Assembly (NCBI GenBank): GCA_014190895.1
Contig: BJGV01000005.1
Span: 1 to 63,795 of the forward strand
Length of the DNA: 63,795 nucleotides
Reading direction: 5' to 3'
Source of the DNA: Nitrosomonadaceae bacterium
GTDB lineage: Bacteria; Pseudomonadota; Gammaproteobacteria; Burkholderiales; Nitrosomonadaceae
The notes below the pieces were generated by a model that made no database searches, was not told where the DNA came from, and worked only from the letters and a program-made list of their open reading frames with translations. The position numbers and the translations under genes were made by a program. Of the stretch, positions 1 through 8,291 are shown piece after piece; the stretch's first letter is position 1; each line of letters opens with the position of its first letter.

Positions 1-48
1 GTCAACAGCATAGCTGGGGCTGTGATACCTGTCTTCACCAAGCTCTAA
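1..48 (+). CDS. 3' end of an unidentified protein-coding gene (partial)
   Basis: Frame 1 from the first base reads 15 codons, ending in ...IPVFTKL, followed by TAA at 46-48. It lies directly upstream of a strong plus-strand terminator, which supports its being the true end of a gene that starts outside the window. The tail is too short to recognise a family. Confidence 0.4.
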   Translation, partial: VNSIAGAVIPVFTKL

Positions 49-67
49 AGTAGGCTAGCTACACAAC

Positions 68-113
68 CCGATCTACCTCCTGTTGTAAGATGGGATGGTA
101 GGTCGGTTTTTTT
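68..113 (+). terminator. Rho-independent terminator of the upstream plus-strand gene
   Basis: CCGATCTACC (68-77) pairs with GGTAGGTCGG (97-106) through one G-T pair, and seven T residues follow at 107-113. This is a classical intrinsic terminator reading rightwards. It sits 20 bases after the TAA of the partial gene. Confidence 0.8.
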
Positions 114-120
114 AAAGCGG

Positions 121-146
121 AAAAATAACTCATTGCAACAATGAGT
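121..146 (-). terminator. Probable intrinsic terminator after scpB
   Basis: ACTCATTG (128-135) and CAATGAGT (139-146) form a perfect 8-bp stem with a 3-base loop. Read on the minus strand the stem is followed by TATTTTT, as expected for termination of the scpA-scpB transcript that ends at 208. Confidence 0.65.
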
Positions 147-207
147 AAAGTACAATTTACAGAATGGCAATCAATGCTCAAAAGGATTAGCGGTGGATTG
201 AAAGCTC

Positions 208-843
208 TTACTCAATACTCTCAGTGATAATTGACTCCTGAGCAGATGATAACTCTATGTTACTTTCTAATTCAAACAATGAGCCAGAATCTTCCAGAGG
301 TGGTAACTCTTCTATAGAACGTAAACCAAGATCGTCAAGAAAACTCTTGGTAGTTGCATATAAAGTTGGTCGGCCAGGAACATCTCGATGTCCAATAGAT
401 TCTACCCAGCCACGTAATTCCAAGGTCTTTAATGATTGTCCGGATACAGCTACACCCCGAATTTCCTCAATATCGCCACGTGTCACTGGTTGACGATAAG
501 CGATAATAGCAAGTATCTCTAAAACTGAACGCGAATAACGTAGGGGTCTTTGTGGATTCAGCTTATCAAGAAATTGCTGAATCTCTGGCTTAGTATGGAA
601 CCGCCAACCACTAGCCACATGTACCAATTCAATGCCCTTATTCCTCCACTCGTCCCGCAACTCTTCGAGTAATTTACGTACAATCTCTAAGTTTATTTCT
701 TCATTAAATATTTTTCTTAACTCAGACAGTGATAATGGGTCCTGGCTAGTCAACAACACCGCTTCCAGAATCCGCTTAATCTCGTTAGGATTTGCTGGAC
801 CAGATAAATTATATGGCACTAATGGGATTGGTTGGTCTAACAT
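208..843 (-). CDS. scpB: Segregation and condensation protein B
   Basis: ScpB is the winged-helix kleisin partner that, with ScpA and SMC, forms the bacterial condensin acting in chromosome compaction and segregation. The protein matches the family through the segment IKRILEAVLLTSQDPLSLSE near the N-terminus and VLEILAIIAYRQPVTRGDIE in the second winged helix. About 211 residues is a normal length. I start it at the ATG at 843 (MLDQPIP...). A TTG four codons upstream would also be in frame. It overlaps the 3' end of scpA by about 35 bases, indicating co-transcription and translational coupling. Its C-terminal tail is acidic and Ser-rich, as in many ScpB proteins. Confidence 0.92.
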   Translation of the reverse strand: MLDQPIPLVPYNLSGPANPNEIKRILEAVLLTSQDPLSLSELRKIFNEEINLEIVRKLLEELRDEWRNKGIELVHVASGWRFHTKPEIQQFLDKLNPQRPLRYSRSVLEILAIIAYRQPVTRGDIEEIRGVAVSGQSLKTLELRGWVESIGHRDVPGRPTLYATTKSFLDDLGLRSIEELPPLEDSGSLFELESNIELSSAQESIITESIE

Positions 844-1621
844 AAATAATTCCAAAAATATTGGATTGTGTCACCTCTACTAGAGTTTCTCTAACAAGTT
901 CCAACAATGCAATAAAAGTAACCACTAATTCTGCTATATTAAAAGTGGGATTAAATAATTCATGAAATTTGATGAACTCACGTCCACGCAATTGACGCAT
1001 AATACGGCTCATGTGTGCGCGCACAGAAAGTTTCTCTCGTGTAACATGGTAATGACTCTTATTCTTAATCCCCGCGAATAATGCAAGCCACGCATTATGT
1101 AGATCATTTGCGCTAACTTCCGGCAAGCACCTTAACATTATTTTCTCAGCTGGTACTTTTACCAACGCAAAATCTCGTTCAGCCTGAGGCAAATCATTAA
1201 GACGTGATGCAGCTAATTTTATTTTTTCATATTCTATTAAACGACGAGCTAACGTTGCACGCGGATCAATATCACCTTCAGTATCTTTAGAATTGGAACA
1301 AGGAAGTAACATGCGCGACTTAATCTCAATTAAAACTGCAGCCATCAGCAAATATTCTACCGCTAACTCTAATTGATTGGCGCGCATAATCTCAACATAG
1401 CTCATATATTGTCGAGTAAGCTCTGCCATTGGAATATCTAAAATTTCTAAATTATTTTTACGAATTAAGTAAAGCAATAAGTCCAGAGGACCTTGAAAAG
1501 TATCAAGAAATATTTCTAATGCATCTGGTGGAATATATAAATCTGCCGGTACATCCATCAAAAACTTACCGTGAATCTCTTTAACAGGAACGATGGTATT
1601 AAGAGTGGGAAATTGATTCAT
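809..1621 (-). CDS. scpA: Segregation and condensation protein A
   Basis: ScpA is the kleisin subunit bridging the SMC heads and binding ScpB. The N-terminal kleisin motif FQGPLDLLLYLIRKNNLEI (about residues 42-60) and the following MAELTRQY and LEYLLMAA-type helices are diagnostic. The C-terminal winged helix ends near residue 270. The length fits the betaproteobacterial family. It starts with ATG at 1621 and overlaps scpB. The upstream gene trpS lies about 75 bases away on the same strand, so scpA may be read from trpS or from its own promoter. No organism-specific oddity was seen. Confidence 0.93.
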   Translation of the reverse strand: MNQFPTLNTIVPVKEIHGKFLMDVPADLYIPPDALEIFLDTFQGPLDLLLYLIRKNNLEILDIPMAELTRQYMSYVEIMRANQLELAVEYLLMAAVLIEIKSRMLLPCSNSKDTEGDIDPRATLARRLIEYEKIKLAASRLNDLPQAERDFALVKVPAEKIMLRCLPEVSANDLHNAWLALFAGIKNKSHYHVTREKLSVRAHMSRIMRQLRGREFIKFHELFNPTFNIAELVVTFIALLELVRETLVEVTQSNIFGIIYVRPTNPISAI

Positions 1622-1696
1622 TTTTAAATTAAAATTATATTAGTTAGTACTCATTACGCGTTACCAAACTGCTCTCGCCGCCTTATAAAATATGCA

Positions 1697-2899
1697 CTAG
1701 GAATAATTTAGTCCCATTACTTCCCGCACTTCCTGCATGGTCTCTTGTGCCAATTTATTAGCTTTTTCACAACCATCAGCAATAATATCTCGTACTAAAG
1801 TAGGGTCATCTTCATATGGTCTAGCACGTTCATGCATAGAACGTTGCTCCACCAGAACAGCTTCAATCACTGGCTGCTTGCATTCCAGACAACCGATGTT
1901 AGCACTTCTGCAGCCTTGTTGAACCCAATCTTGAATTTTTTCATCTGAATAAACTAAATGGAATTGCCACACTGGACACTTAGCTGGATCACCTGGATCA
2001 CTTCTCCGGATGCGTGCTGGGTCAGTTTGCATGGTACGAATTTTAACTCTTACGCTATCAGGATCTTCTCTTAATCGGATGATGTTATCGTAAGACTTTG
2101 ACATTTTCTGTCCATCGAGTCCCGGCATCTTTGATACCTCAGTAAATATTGCCTCTGGCTCGCAAAGAGTCGCTTTCCCGCCGCCCTCAAGATACCCAAA
2201 TAAGCGCTCCAGATCTTTTGTACTTAAATTCTGCTGTTCATCAAGCAAGGCTTTCGCCTCGACTAAAGCCTCAAGACTGCCTTGCTCTTGATAACAATTA
2301 CGAAGTCTCTCGTAAATTTTTGATTTTTTAGCACCTAATTTCTTTATAGCTAGCTCAACTTTTTTCTTGAATCCGGCTTCCTTACCATAAATATGATTAA
2401 AGCGACGTGCGATTTCCCGAGTAAACTCAATATGTGCAGTCTGATCCTCACCTACCGGCACAAGGTTGGCGCGATAGATAAGAATATCTGAGCTCTGTAA
2501 TAGCGGATAACCAAGAAATCCGTAGGTGCCCAGATCTTTCCCAGCTAATTTCTTTTGCTGATCTCTATAAGAAGGAATGCGCTCTAGCCAACTTAGTGGT
2601 GTAATCATAGAAAGTAATGCATGTAACTCCGCATGAGCAGGTACTCGAGACTGAATAAAGAAAGTAGCTTGTGTCGGATCTACTCCCGCTGCAAGCCAAT
2701 CCAAAATCATATCCCAAACACTCTGCTCTATAATCTCAGGTGTATCATAATGAGTCGTTAACGCATGCCAATCGGCAACAAAAAAAAGACAGTCAAATTT
2801 ATATTGCAATTCTACCCAATTCTTTAATACGCCATGATAGTGTCCTAAATGCAAACTGCCAGTTGGACGCATTCCTGATAAAACACGATCAGTGAACAT
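1697..2899 (-). CDS. trpS: Tryptophan--tRNA ligase
   Basis: A class I aminoacyl-tRNA synthetase charging tRNA-Trp in the cytoplasm. The HIGH-type motif is HLGH at residues 17-20 and the KMSKS loop is at about 265-269 (counting from the chosen start). The open frame extends 19 codons further upstream to 2956, but MFTDRVLSGMRPTG is the usual beginning of TrpS, so I take ATG 2899. At about 400 residues it is longer than the ~334-residue E. coli enzyme. The extra length is a charged segment between roughly residues 175 and 245, before KMSKS, which I recall as common in betaproteobacterial TrpS. It lies downstream of the M50 protease on the same strand. Confidence 0.93.
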   Translation of the reverse strand: MFTDRVLSGMRPTGSLHLGHYHGVLKNWVELQYKFDCLFFVADWHALTTHYDTPEIIEQSVWDMILDWLAAGVDPTQATFFIQSRVPAHAELHALLSMITPLSWLERIPSYRDQQKKLAGKDLGTYGFLGYPLLQSSDILIYRANLVPVGEDQTAHIEFTREIARRFNHIYGKEAGFKKKVELAIKKLGAKKSKIYERLRNCYQEQGSLEALVEAKALLDEQQNLSTKDLERLFGYLEGGGKATLCEPEAIFTEVSKMPGLDGQKMSKSYDNIIRLREDPDSVRVKIRTMQTDPARIRRSDPGDPAKCPVWQFHLVYSDEKIQDWVQQGCRSANIGCLECKQPVIEAVLVEQRSMHERARPYEDDPTLVRDIIADGCEKANKLAQETMQEVREVMGLNYS

Positions 2900-2945
2900 T
2901 ACTCTATCCTCAATTAACTTATGATTAAATGGTTTACAAAACTCA

Positions 2946-3602
2946 TCAACTGACAAGCCATGCCACGATTTGTACTGTACTTATTATAATAGGTCTCATG
3001 ATAGCTTCAAGTGTACCAGTGAATAATAAGAATAAAAGTATCATGAAGCCATAAGGCTCAATGCGCGAAAATTGATGGGCAATATAATGAGGCAACAAAC
3101 TTATTGCCATACGACCTCCATCTAATGGGGGCAATGGCAACAAATTTAATGCCATTAATACCACATTTATCTCAATACCTGCCTCACCCATTAACATTAT
3201 AAAATCAGTTATTTTACTTTCTGGCATAGCTAAACTAACTTTTATGATAACCGCCCAGAGTAATGCCATTAAAAGATTTGCACCCGGTCCCGCAGCTGCA
3301 ACCCACAACATATCATGCTTAGGATGATGCAAATTATTAAAATTAACCGGCACTGGTTTTGCCCAACCAAATAGAAATCCGGCGCCAGCTGTAAGCTTAC
3401 TTAAAATAAATAATGTTAGGGGAATAATTACAGTGCCCATAAGATCAATATGTCGCAATGGATTTAGACTGACACGTCCCTGACTATATGCAGTAATGTC
3501 TCCAAAATGTTTAGCTACATAACCATGCGCAGCCTCATGCAAAGTAATTGCAGAGATTACCGGTAATGCATAAATAGCAACGCCCAAAATAATGTTATCC
3601 AT
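2946..3602 (-). CDS. Site-2-type membrane metalloprotease (peptidase family M50)
   Basis: A multi-pass membrane zinc protease of the short S2P/M50 type without a PDZ domain. The zinc motif HEAAH is at residues 22-26 in the first hydrophobic segment. The third-ligand motif LPLPPLDGGR is in a later helix, near residue 155-165. Several hydrophobic segments are visible across the ~218 residues. The substrate cannot be told from sequence. M50 genes commonly sit next to trpS and scpAB in betaproteobacteria, as here. Its stop lies 46 bases before the start chosen for trpS. Confidence 0.88.
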   Translation of the reverse strand: MDNIILGVAIYALPVISAITLHEAAHGYVAKHFGDITAYSQGRVSLNPLRHIDLMGTVIIPLTLFILSKLTAGAGFLFGWAKPVPVNFNNLHHPKHDMLWVAAAGPGANLLMALLWAVIIKVSLAMPESKITDFIMLMGEAGIEINVVLMALNLLPLPPLDGGRMAISLLPHYIAHQFSRIEPYGFMILLFLLFTGTLEAIMRPIIISTVQIVAWLVS

Positions 3603-3757
3603 AAACTATATTCCCTCTACTATCGGGATAAAAAATAACTAACGTCTGTTGATATGAGCATAATTTTAAGCTATCCAGGTAGCTAAGAAGAATTAGACTA
3701 CATGAAAGATAGTTCTTAATCTTCAACTTTATGGAGAAAAGAATCTCTTGCTATACA

Positions 3758-4600
3758 TTAAAACAGATTATTCCAATCGTGCCATACTGGTCTACATCCG
3801 GTAGGTAAATCTGGCATCTGGCCTAAATCAAAATAACTCTCTCCCGGTCCATGAAAATCGGAGCCACGCGAGGCCAACAAATTAAATTTCTGAGCATAAC
3901 GAGAAAATAACAGGGACTGTTTTTGTGTATGACTAGCGGTAATGACTTCAATAGCCGCACCGCCTAATGCAGAAAACTCTAATAGTAGCTCATCTAAGAC
4001 GTTTTTATCTAGTCTATAACGAGCCGGGTGAGCAATCACAGCTCTGCCCCCACTATTACATATCCAGTCCACAGCATTTCGTAATGAGGTCCATTGATGC
4101 GGTGCATACCCTGGTTTTCCCTCAACCAAATACTTTTTAAACACAGACTTTACATCTTTTGCATAACCGTGCTCCGTTAAGAAACGAGCAAAGTGAGTGC
4201 GGCCTATCAGTCTTCCTTCACCAGTGTGAGTATAAGCCCCTTTGAGACTATCATGAATACCTATTTTTTCAAGTTGCATGGCAATTTCTTGAGCCCGTGC
4301 TATTCGCCCATAACGAATAGATGCCAACCCTTCTACCAACATAGAATATTCTGGGTTTATACCAAGGCCAACAATATGTAACGTTTGATTACGCCAGCTA
4401 ACAGAAATTTCTACGCCATTAATAAAGATAATATTCGCACAATTAGCAGCAAGACGAGCTTCGTTCAAACCGCTCACACTATCATGATCAGTTAATGCTA
4501 ACACGTTCACCTTGCGAAGAATGGCGCGCGCTATCAACTGCGTTGGCGTCAACGAACCATCAGAGACCGTAGAATGACAGTGCAAATCAATGTTAATCAT
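3758..4600 (-). CDS. PHP-domain phosphoesterase (3',5'-nucleoside bisphosphate phosphatase type)
   Basis: A polymerase-and-histidinol-phosphatase domain protein of about 280 residues. The N-terminal metal-binding signature DLHCHSTVSDG (H7, H9) is present, followed by ALTDHDSVSG and IAHPARY. RGSDFHGPG near the C-terminus supplies the last metal ligands. The closest characterised members (YciV/RnaAM, TrpH-like) remove phosphate from 3',5'-nucleotide bisphosphates or trim RNA 5' ends. The exact substrate here is inferred from family only. The gene has its own 200-bp upstream region (4601-4802) and is followed by the M50-trpS-scpAB series on the same strand. Confidence 0.85.
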   Translation of the reverse strand: MINIDLHCHSTVSDGSLTPTQLIARAILRKVNVLALTDHDSVSGLNEARLAANCANIIFINGVEISVSWRNQTLHIVGLGINPEYSMLVEGLASIRYGRIARAQEIAMQLEKIGIHDSLKGAYTHTGEGRLIGRTHFARFLTEHGYAKDVKSVFKKYLVEGKPGYAPHQWTSLRNAVDWICNSGGRAVIAHPARYRLDKNVLDELLLEFSALGGAAIEVITASHTQKQSLLFSRYAQKFNLLASRGSDFHGPGESYFDLGQMPDLPTGCRPVWHDWNNLF

Positions 4601-4802
4601 AAAATTTTTTGCGAGGTAGATTATCTATGGCAACAAATGAGAAAGAAGTAAAAAATTGACTATACAGAAAATTGATAAATACCCTGCCCCACAAAAAGAT
4701 ACAAAACTCAGGATATTATGCTAAATACGACTGTATCTTATTACAAATTAATTTAATCTGTTTAGATTCTGCGTCAATTTAGTTATACCAATCATCCTTT
4801 TT

Positions 4803-7800
4803 TTATTTCTTATCGCCCCACTCTCGCCAACCCTTTAATAAAGGGAAATATAATCCCAGTCTTACTGGCTGGTCATAAATCGTACGCATAACTTTAGCGT
4901 AACGATCGAGCTGATCACGATAACGCTCCTGTTCATGATCAAGAAATTTTTCTATGTCGGGGCCTTCATGACTACTCGTTTTATAATCTATAATCCAACG
5001 AAATCCATCTGTACTAAAAAAAGTTCGATCAATTATAAGGTTAACATATTCGGTATCAATTACCGTCGTTATACATAACTCATTATGAGAATCTTGCTGC
5101 GGCCCCAATATCCATCTACCAAGCGAATCCTCTACAGTATAAGTCAGTGCTGTAGTCACACTTGTAATTGCTGTCTCGATATCCCTACCGTTATTACTCA
5201 TACCGCATGCGATCAAATTTTTCCTAAATGTATCATGGAGCGCTTTAATTTGTGATACATTCCAACCAATAATTTTGTCTTCTGCTATACGTTGCAGCCA
5301 TCTATGTACGACACTTCCGATATGTCGCGCAGTTTTTCCTGCCCATGAAAATTCAATTTCATTTTGCGTGCCTACTATATTTTTTAGTGAATGCCATTCC
5401 ATTTGCTGTGGCACCATGGGCATTTCCCAATTTGACACAAGACGACATAGCAACTGACTAGACTGAGGTTCATCCAGTTCTTCATTTTTTTTTCTATTAG
5501 CCGTAAGAAATGTATCCGAAAACATAATTTTTGAAGCGGCTTCGACATAAATATTTTCAATTACTGGCCAGAGTTTACTTAACAGCGATCTTCGAATAGG
5601 TGGTCTGAGCTCTATAACACCATCTTGATTAGCATTTAAACTTGTGTTGCCAAGTAAATGCAAGAAACGCTTTGCACGTGTCGCCGCAACATAAAGTAAT
5701 CTTCCATCCTCTAAATCTTCTTTTTCTGCATCCAGTTTCTCTAAAAAAGCATAAATAGAATCGCCATCTGAACCTATTTGTTGAATTGGTGCGAGCAATA
5801 AATCAATATTTCTTGCATTTCCATCAACTAAGGATTGCGCATGACTACGCTCCATCCATGCGAGTAATTTCTTAGTCTTGACTCTCGAAAGACGATCAAT
5901 TCCGGGCATTATGACACAATCAAATTCAAGACCTTTTGCCTTATGAATCGTCATTATTTGCAAAGTACCATTTTCTTCTAAATCTGGCAGCGCATAGAGC
6001 TCAGCTAATTCCTTCTCAAATACTTCGATATCATAAGTATTAGCTGTTCTCTCGTGTGTCTCAAGATGATCGAAATAAATTGCCGCATTCCCTAGGTCAG
6101 TTACACTCTTAATACAAGCTGGCCCACCAAGGGCTATCCATGCTTTTTCAATAGTTATACGTAGGGATTGCCGGTAACTATTGTCAATGCAATTACTCAG
6201 CACTTCTCGCACACGTAGTAGTCGAGTAATTCCATCAATAGAGACTCCTGTCATAACTGCCTCACTATTAAGCAACTCCCATATCGTTTTTTCATTTTCT
6301 TCTGTATTTTCTTCTCCGCTACTTACAACATTAGAACTATAAACAGTTTTCATCGAGACAATTGCATGAAGGTCAGACAGTATTAGACCGCACCAAGGTG
6401 CACGTAATACTGCAAGCCATGCCAACTTGTCAGCCAAATGAGTCAATGCACGCGTTAAAACTAGTAAATCTTGTATCACTGGTTGGCAATCAAGTTTCTC
6501 AATTTCAATCGCACGAAAACGCAACTTCATTTCCCTAATTCGTGGAATTATTTTATATAAATGAGCGCGATTACGTACCAAAATTGCAATAGTAGAAAGT
6601 GGATTTTCACGCTGTACATGCATAATAATCTCAATCACTTTTTCTGCTTCTGCCATATGATCATCATTGAAAAATGGGTGCACGGTCACCGCTGCATCAA
6701 TTAATTTTTTGTGTATGGATATTGATGCTGTATATGGCACCGCACCGGTAGAAATATTCTCATTTCTCGGCATTATTTTTTCAAAAGTATTGTTAATCCA
6801 ATCAACAATGCCGTGCTGAGATCGAAAATTTGTACGCAGATAAATGGGTTGTAAAACGATGTTACCGATGCCTTCTGCACGAGCACGCAGAAATAACCCA
6901 ACCTCAGCTTCACGGAAACGATAGATTGACTGCATTGGATCTCCAACTAAAAACAGACTTCTTCCATCACCCAATTCCCAACCAGCAGTGAGTTTTGTGA
7001 TTAGTTCATATTGACTGATCGACGTGTCTTGAAATTCATCTACTAATAAATGCTGAATTTTGTAGTCAAGCGTAAGCGCGAGATCTGTTGGCGCATTAAT
7101 TTCCCCTAATGCGCGCAAAGCACTCTGCGCAACTTCAGTAAAATCAACTTGTCCGTATGATTGAAATACAAGCTTCATTTGTCCAACTACAATTGGTAAT
7201 AATCGTACGATTGATCTGAGTACTCTCCATTGAGCATCGGTATAAGTAGGTGGTGGAAGAAAACGGATATCATGTAAAGTTTGAGATAGAGCATCTCTCT
7301 CCATGAGTATAGCGCTAAGGGCAAAAACACGTGATTTCCATGTTTTAGCAACTTCTTTTTCCGTTTTATTTTTACCTGCCGGAAAACCATTATTACGATT
7401 GTATTGTTTTCGCCAAACTCCATCTTTGGTAAGCAAAAGTTCGGCTATGCCATACCAGAGAGAAACATCGTGTTCTTCATTACCCGGCAAGAGATTAAGA
7501 TCTTTACAAGTAATAAGTGGGGAATCTTTACAATCAGCGATAAGATTATTCGCCGCATAATGTATAATTTTTATCAGCTCATCCTGCGTCGAGAGAGGAT
7601 AGATACTCAATAGCTGGGACATTGCCTCTCGACGTATATTCTTAAGAGTCGTTTCTAATCTGTTGCGATCTTTATAGTAAATGTAACGCAACCATTGATC
7701 CCGTCGCGATAACATGTCAGCAAGCAGTTTTTCAATCTTAATCACGTCATTATCAAGGTGCTCTAATAAACATCTAATATCCTTTGCTGTTGCAGGATCA

Positions 7801-8291
7801 CTCTCGACTAACTCAATAGTTGCACGTGCCGCTTGGAGATAAAGATTAGATGCATTTTTAATAATTTCTGGTTGGGATCCGAATCTTGAAAGTATCGGCA
7901 TTTGTCTTACAAGTGAGGCGCACAGAGAATCGATGGTCTGTATACGCAAACGTGTCGGATTATTGATAATATGCCAGCCTGCTTGAGAGTCGCGTTGCAA
8001 AACTGCCTCCACAAGATCTTGAGTCAACTTCTCGTGATCAGTCTTAGGAATCTCATTAGTTGAAGAGAGCGCTTTCAATACTCGTTCACGCATTACTGTG
8101 GCGGCTTTGTTTGTGAATGTAATTGCAATTATCTCTTCGGGTGCGGTAACGCGGGCAAGTAATGCAAGGTAGCGTTGAATTAGGAGTTCAGTCTTACCTG
8201 ATCCTGCTGGTGCTTGAACGATAAATGAGTGCAAAGGGTCAAGCGCGCGAAGACGATCAGCAAAATCTGAGATAGGTGTCGATTCTCTCAT
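4803..8291 (-). CDS. addA: UvrD/Rep-family helicase-nuclease, AddA-like
   Basis: A large (1162 aa) superfamily 1 helicase fused to a C-terminal PD-(D/E)XK nuclease, matching AddA of double-strand-break end resection. Walker A is APAGSGKT at residues 27-34. Walker B is DEFQDT near residue 417. GDPMQSIYRFR follows, and motif VI-like LLYVAATRAK lies before the C-terminal domain. The nuclease core IIDYKTSS is near residue 1100. With its partner AddB it would process duplex ends for RecA loading. The start overlaps the stop of addB by four bases (ATGA), so the two are translationally coupled. Chi recognition cannot be judged. Confidence 0.88.
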   Translation of the reverse strand: MRESTPISDFADRLRALDPLHSFIVQAPAGSGKTELLIQRYLALLARVTAPEEIIAITFTNKAATVMRERVLKALSSTNEIPKTDHEKLTQDLVEAVLQRDSQAGWHIINNPTRLRIQTIDSLCASLVRQMPILSRFGSQPEIIKNASNLYLQAARATIELVESDPATAKDIRCLLEHLDNDVIKIEKLLADMLSRRDQWLRYIYYKDRNRLETTLKNIRREAMSQLLSIYPLSTQDELIKIIHYAANNLIADCKDSPLITCKDLNLLPGNEEHDVSLWYGIAELLLTKDGVWRKQYNRNNGFPAGKNKTEKEVAKTWKSRVFALSAILMERDALSQTLHDIRFLPPPTYTDAQWRVLRSIVRLLPIVVGQMKLVFQSYGQVDFTEVAQSALRALGEINAPTDLALTLDYKIQHLLVDEFQDTSISQYELITKLTAGWELGDGRSLFLVGDPMQSIYRFREAEVGLFLRARAEGIGNIVLQPIYLRTNFRSQHGIVDWINNTFEKIMPRNENISTGAVPYTASISIHKKLIDAAVTVHPFFNDDHMAEAEKVIEIIMHVQRENPLSTIAILVRNRAHLYKIIPRIREMKLRFRAIEIEKLDCQPVIQDLLVLTRALTHLADKLAWLAVLRAPWCGLILSDLHAIVSMKTVYSSNVVSSGEENTEENEKTIWELLNSEAVMTGVSIDGITRLLRVREVLSNCIDNSYRQSLRITIEKAWIALGGPACIKSVTDLGNAAIYFDHLETHERTANTYDIEVFEKELAELYALPDLEENGTLQIMTIHKAKGLEFDCVIMPGIDRLSRVKTKKLLAWMERSHAQSLVDGNARNIDLLLAPIQQIGSDGDSIYAFLEKLDAEKEDLEDGRLLYVAATRAKRFLHLLGNTSLNANQDGVIELRPPIRRSLLSKLWPVIENIYVEAASKIMFSDTFLTANRKKNEELDEPQSSQLLCRLVSNWEMPMVPQQMEWHSLKNIVGTQNEIEFSWAGKTARHIGSVVHRWLQRIAEDKIIGWNVSQIKALHDTFRKNLIACGMSNNGRDIETAITSVTTALTYTVEDSLGRWILGPQQDSHNELCITTVIDTEYVNLIIDRTFFSTDGFRWIIDYKTSSHEGPDIEKFLDHEQERYRDQLDRYAKVMRTIYDQPVRLGLYFPLLKGWREWGDKK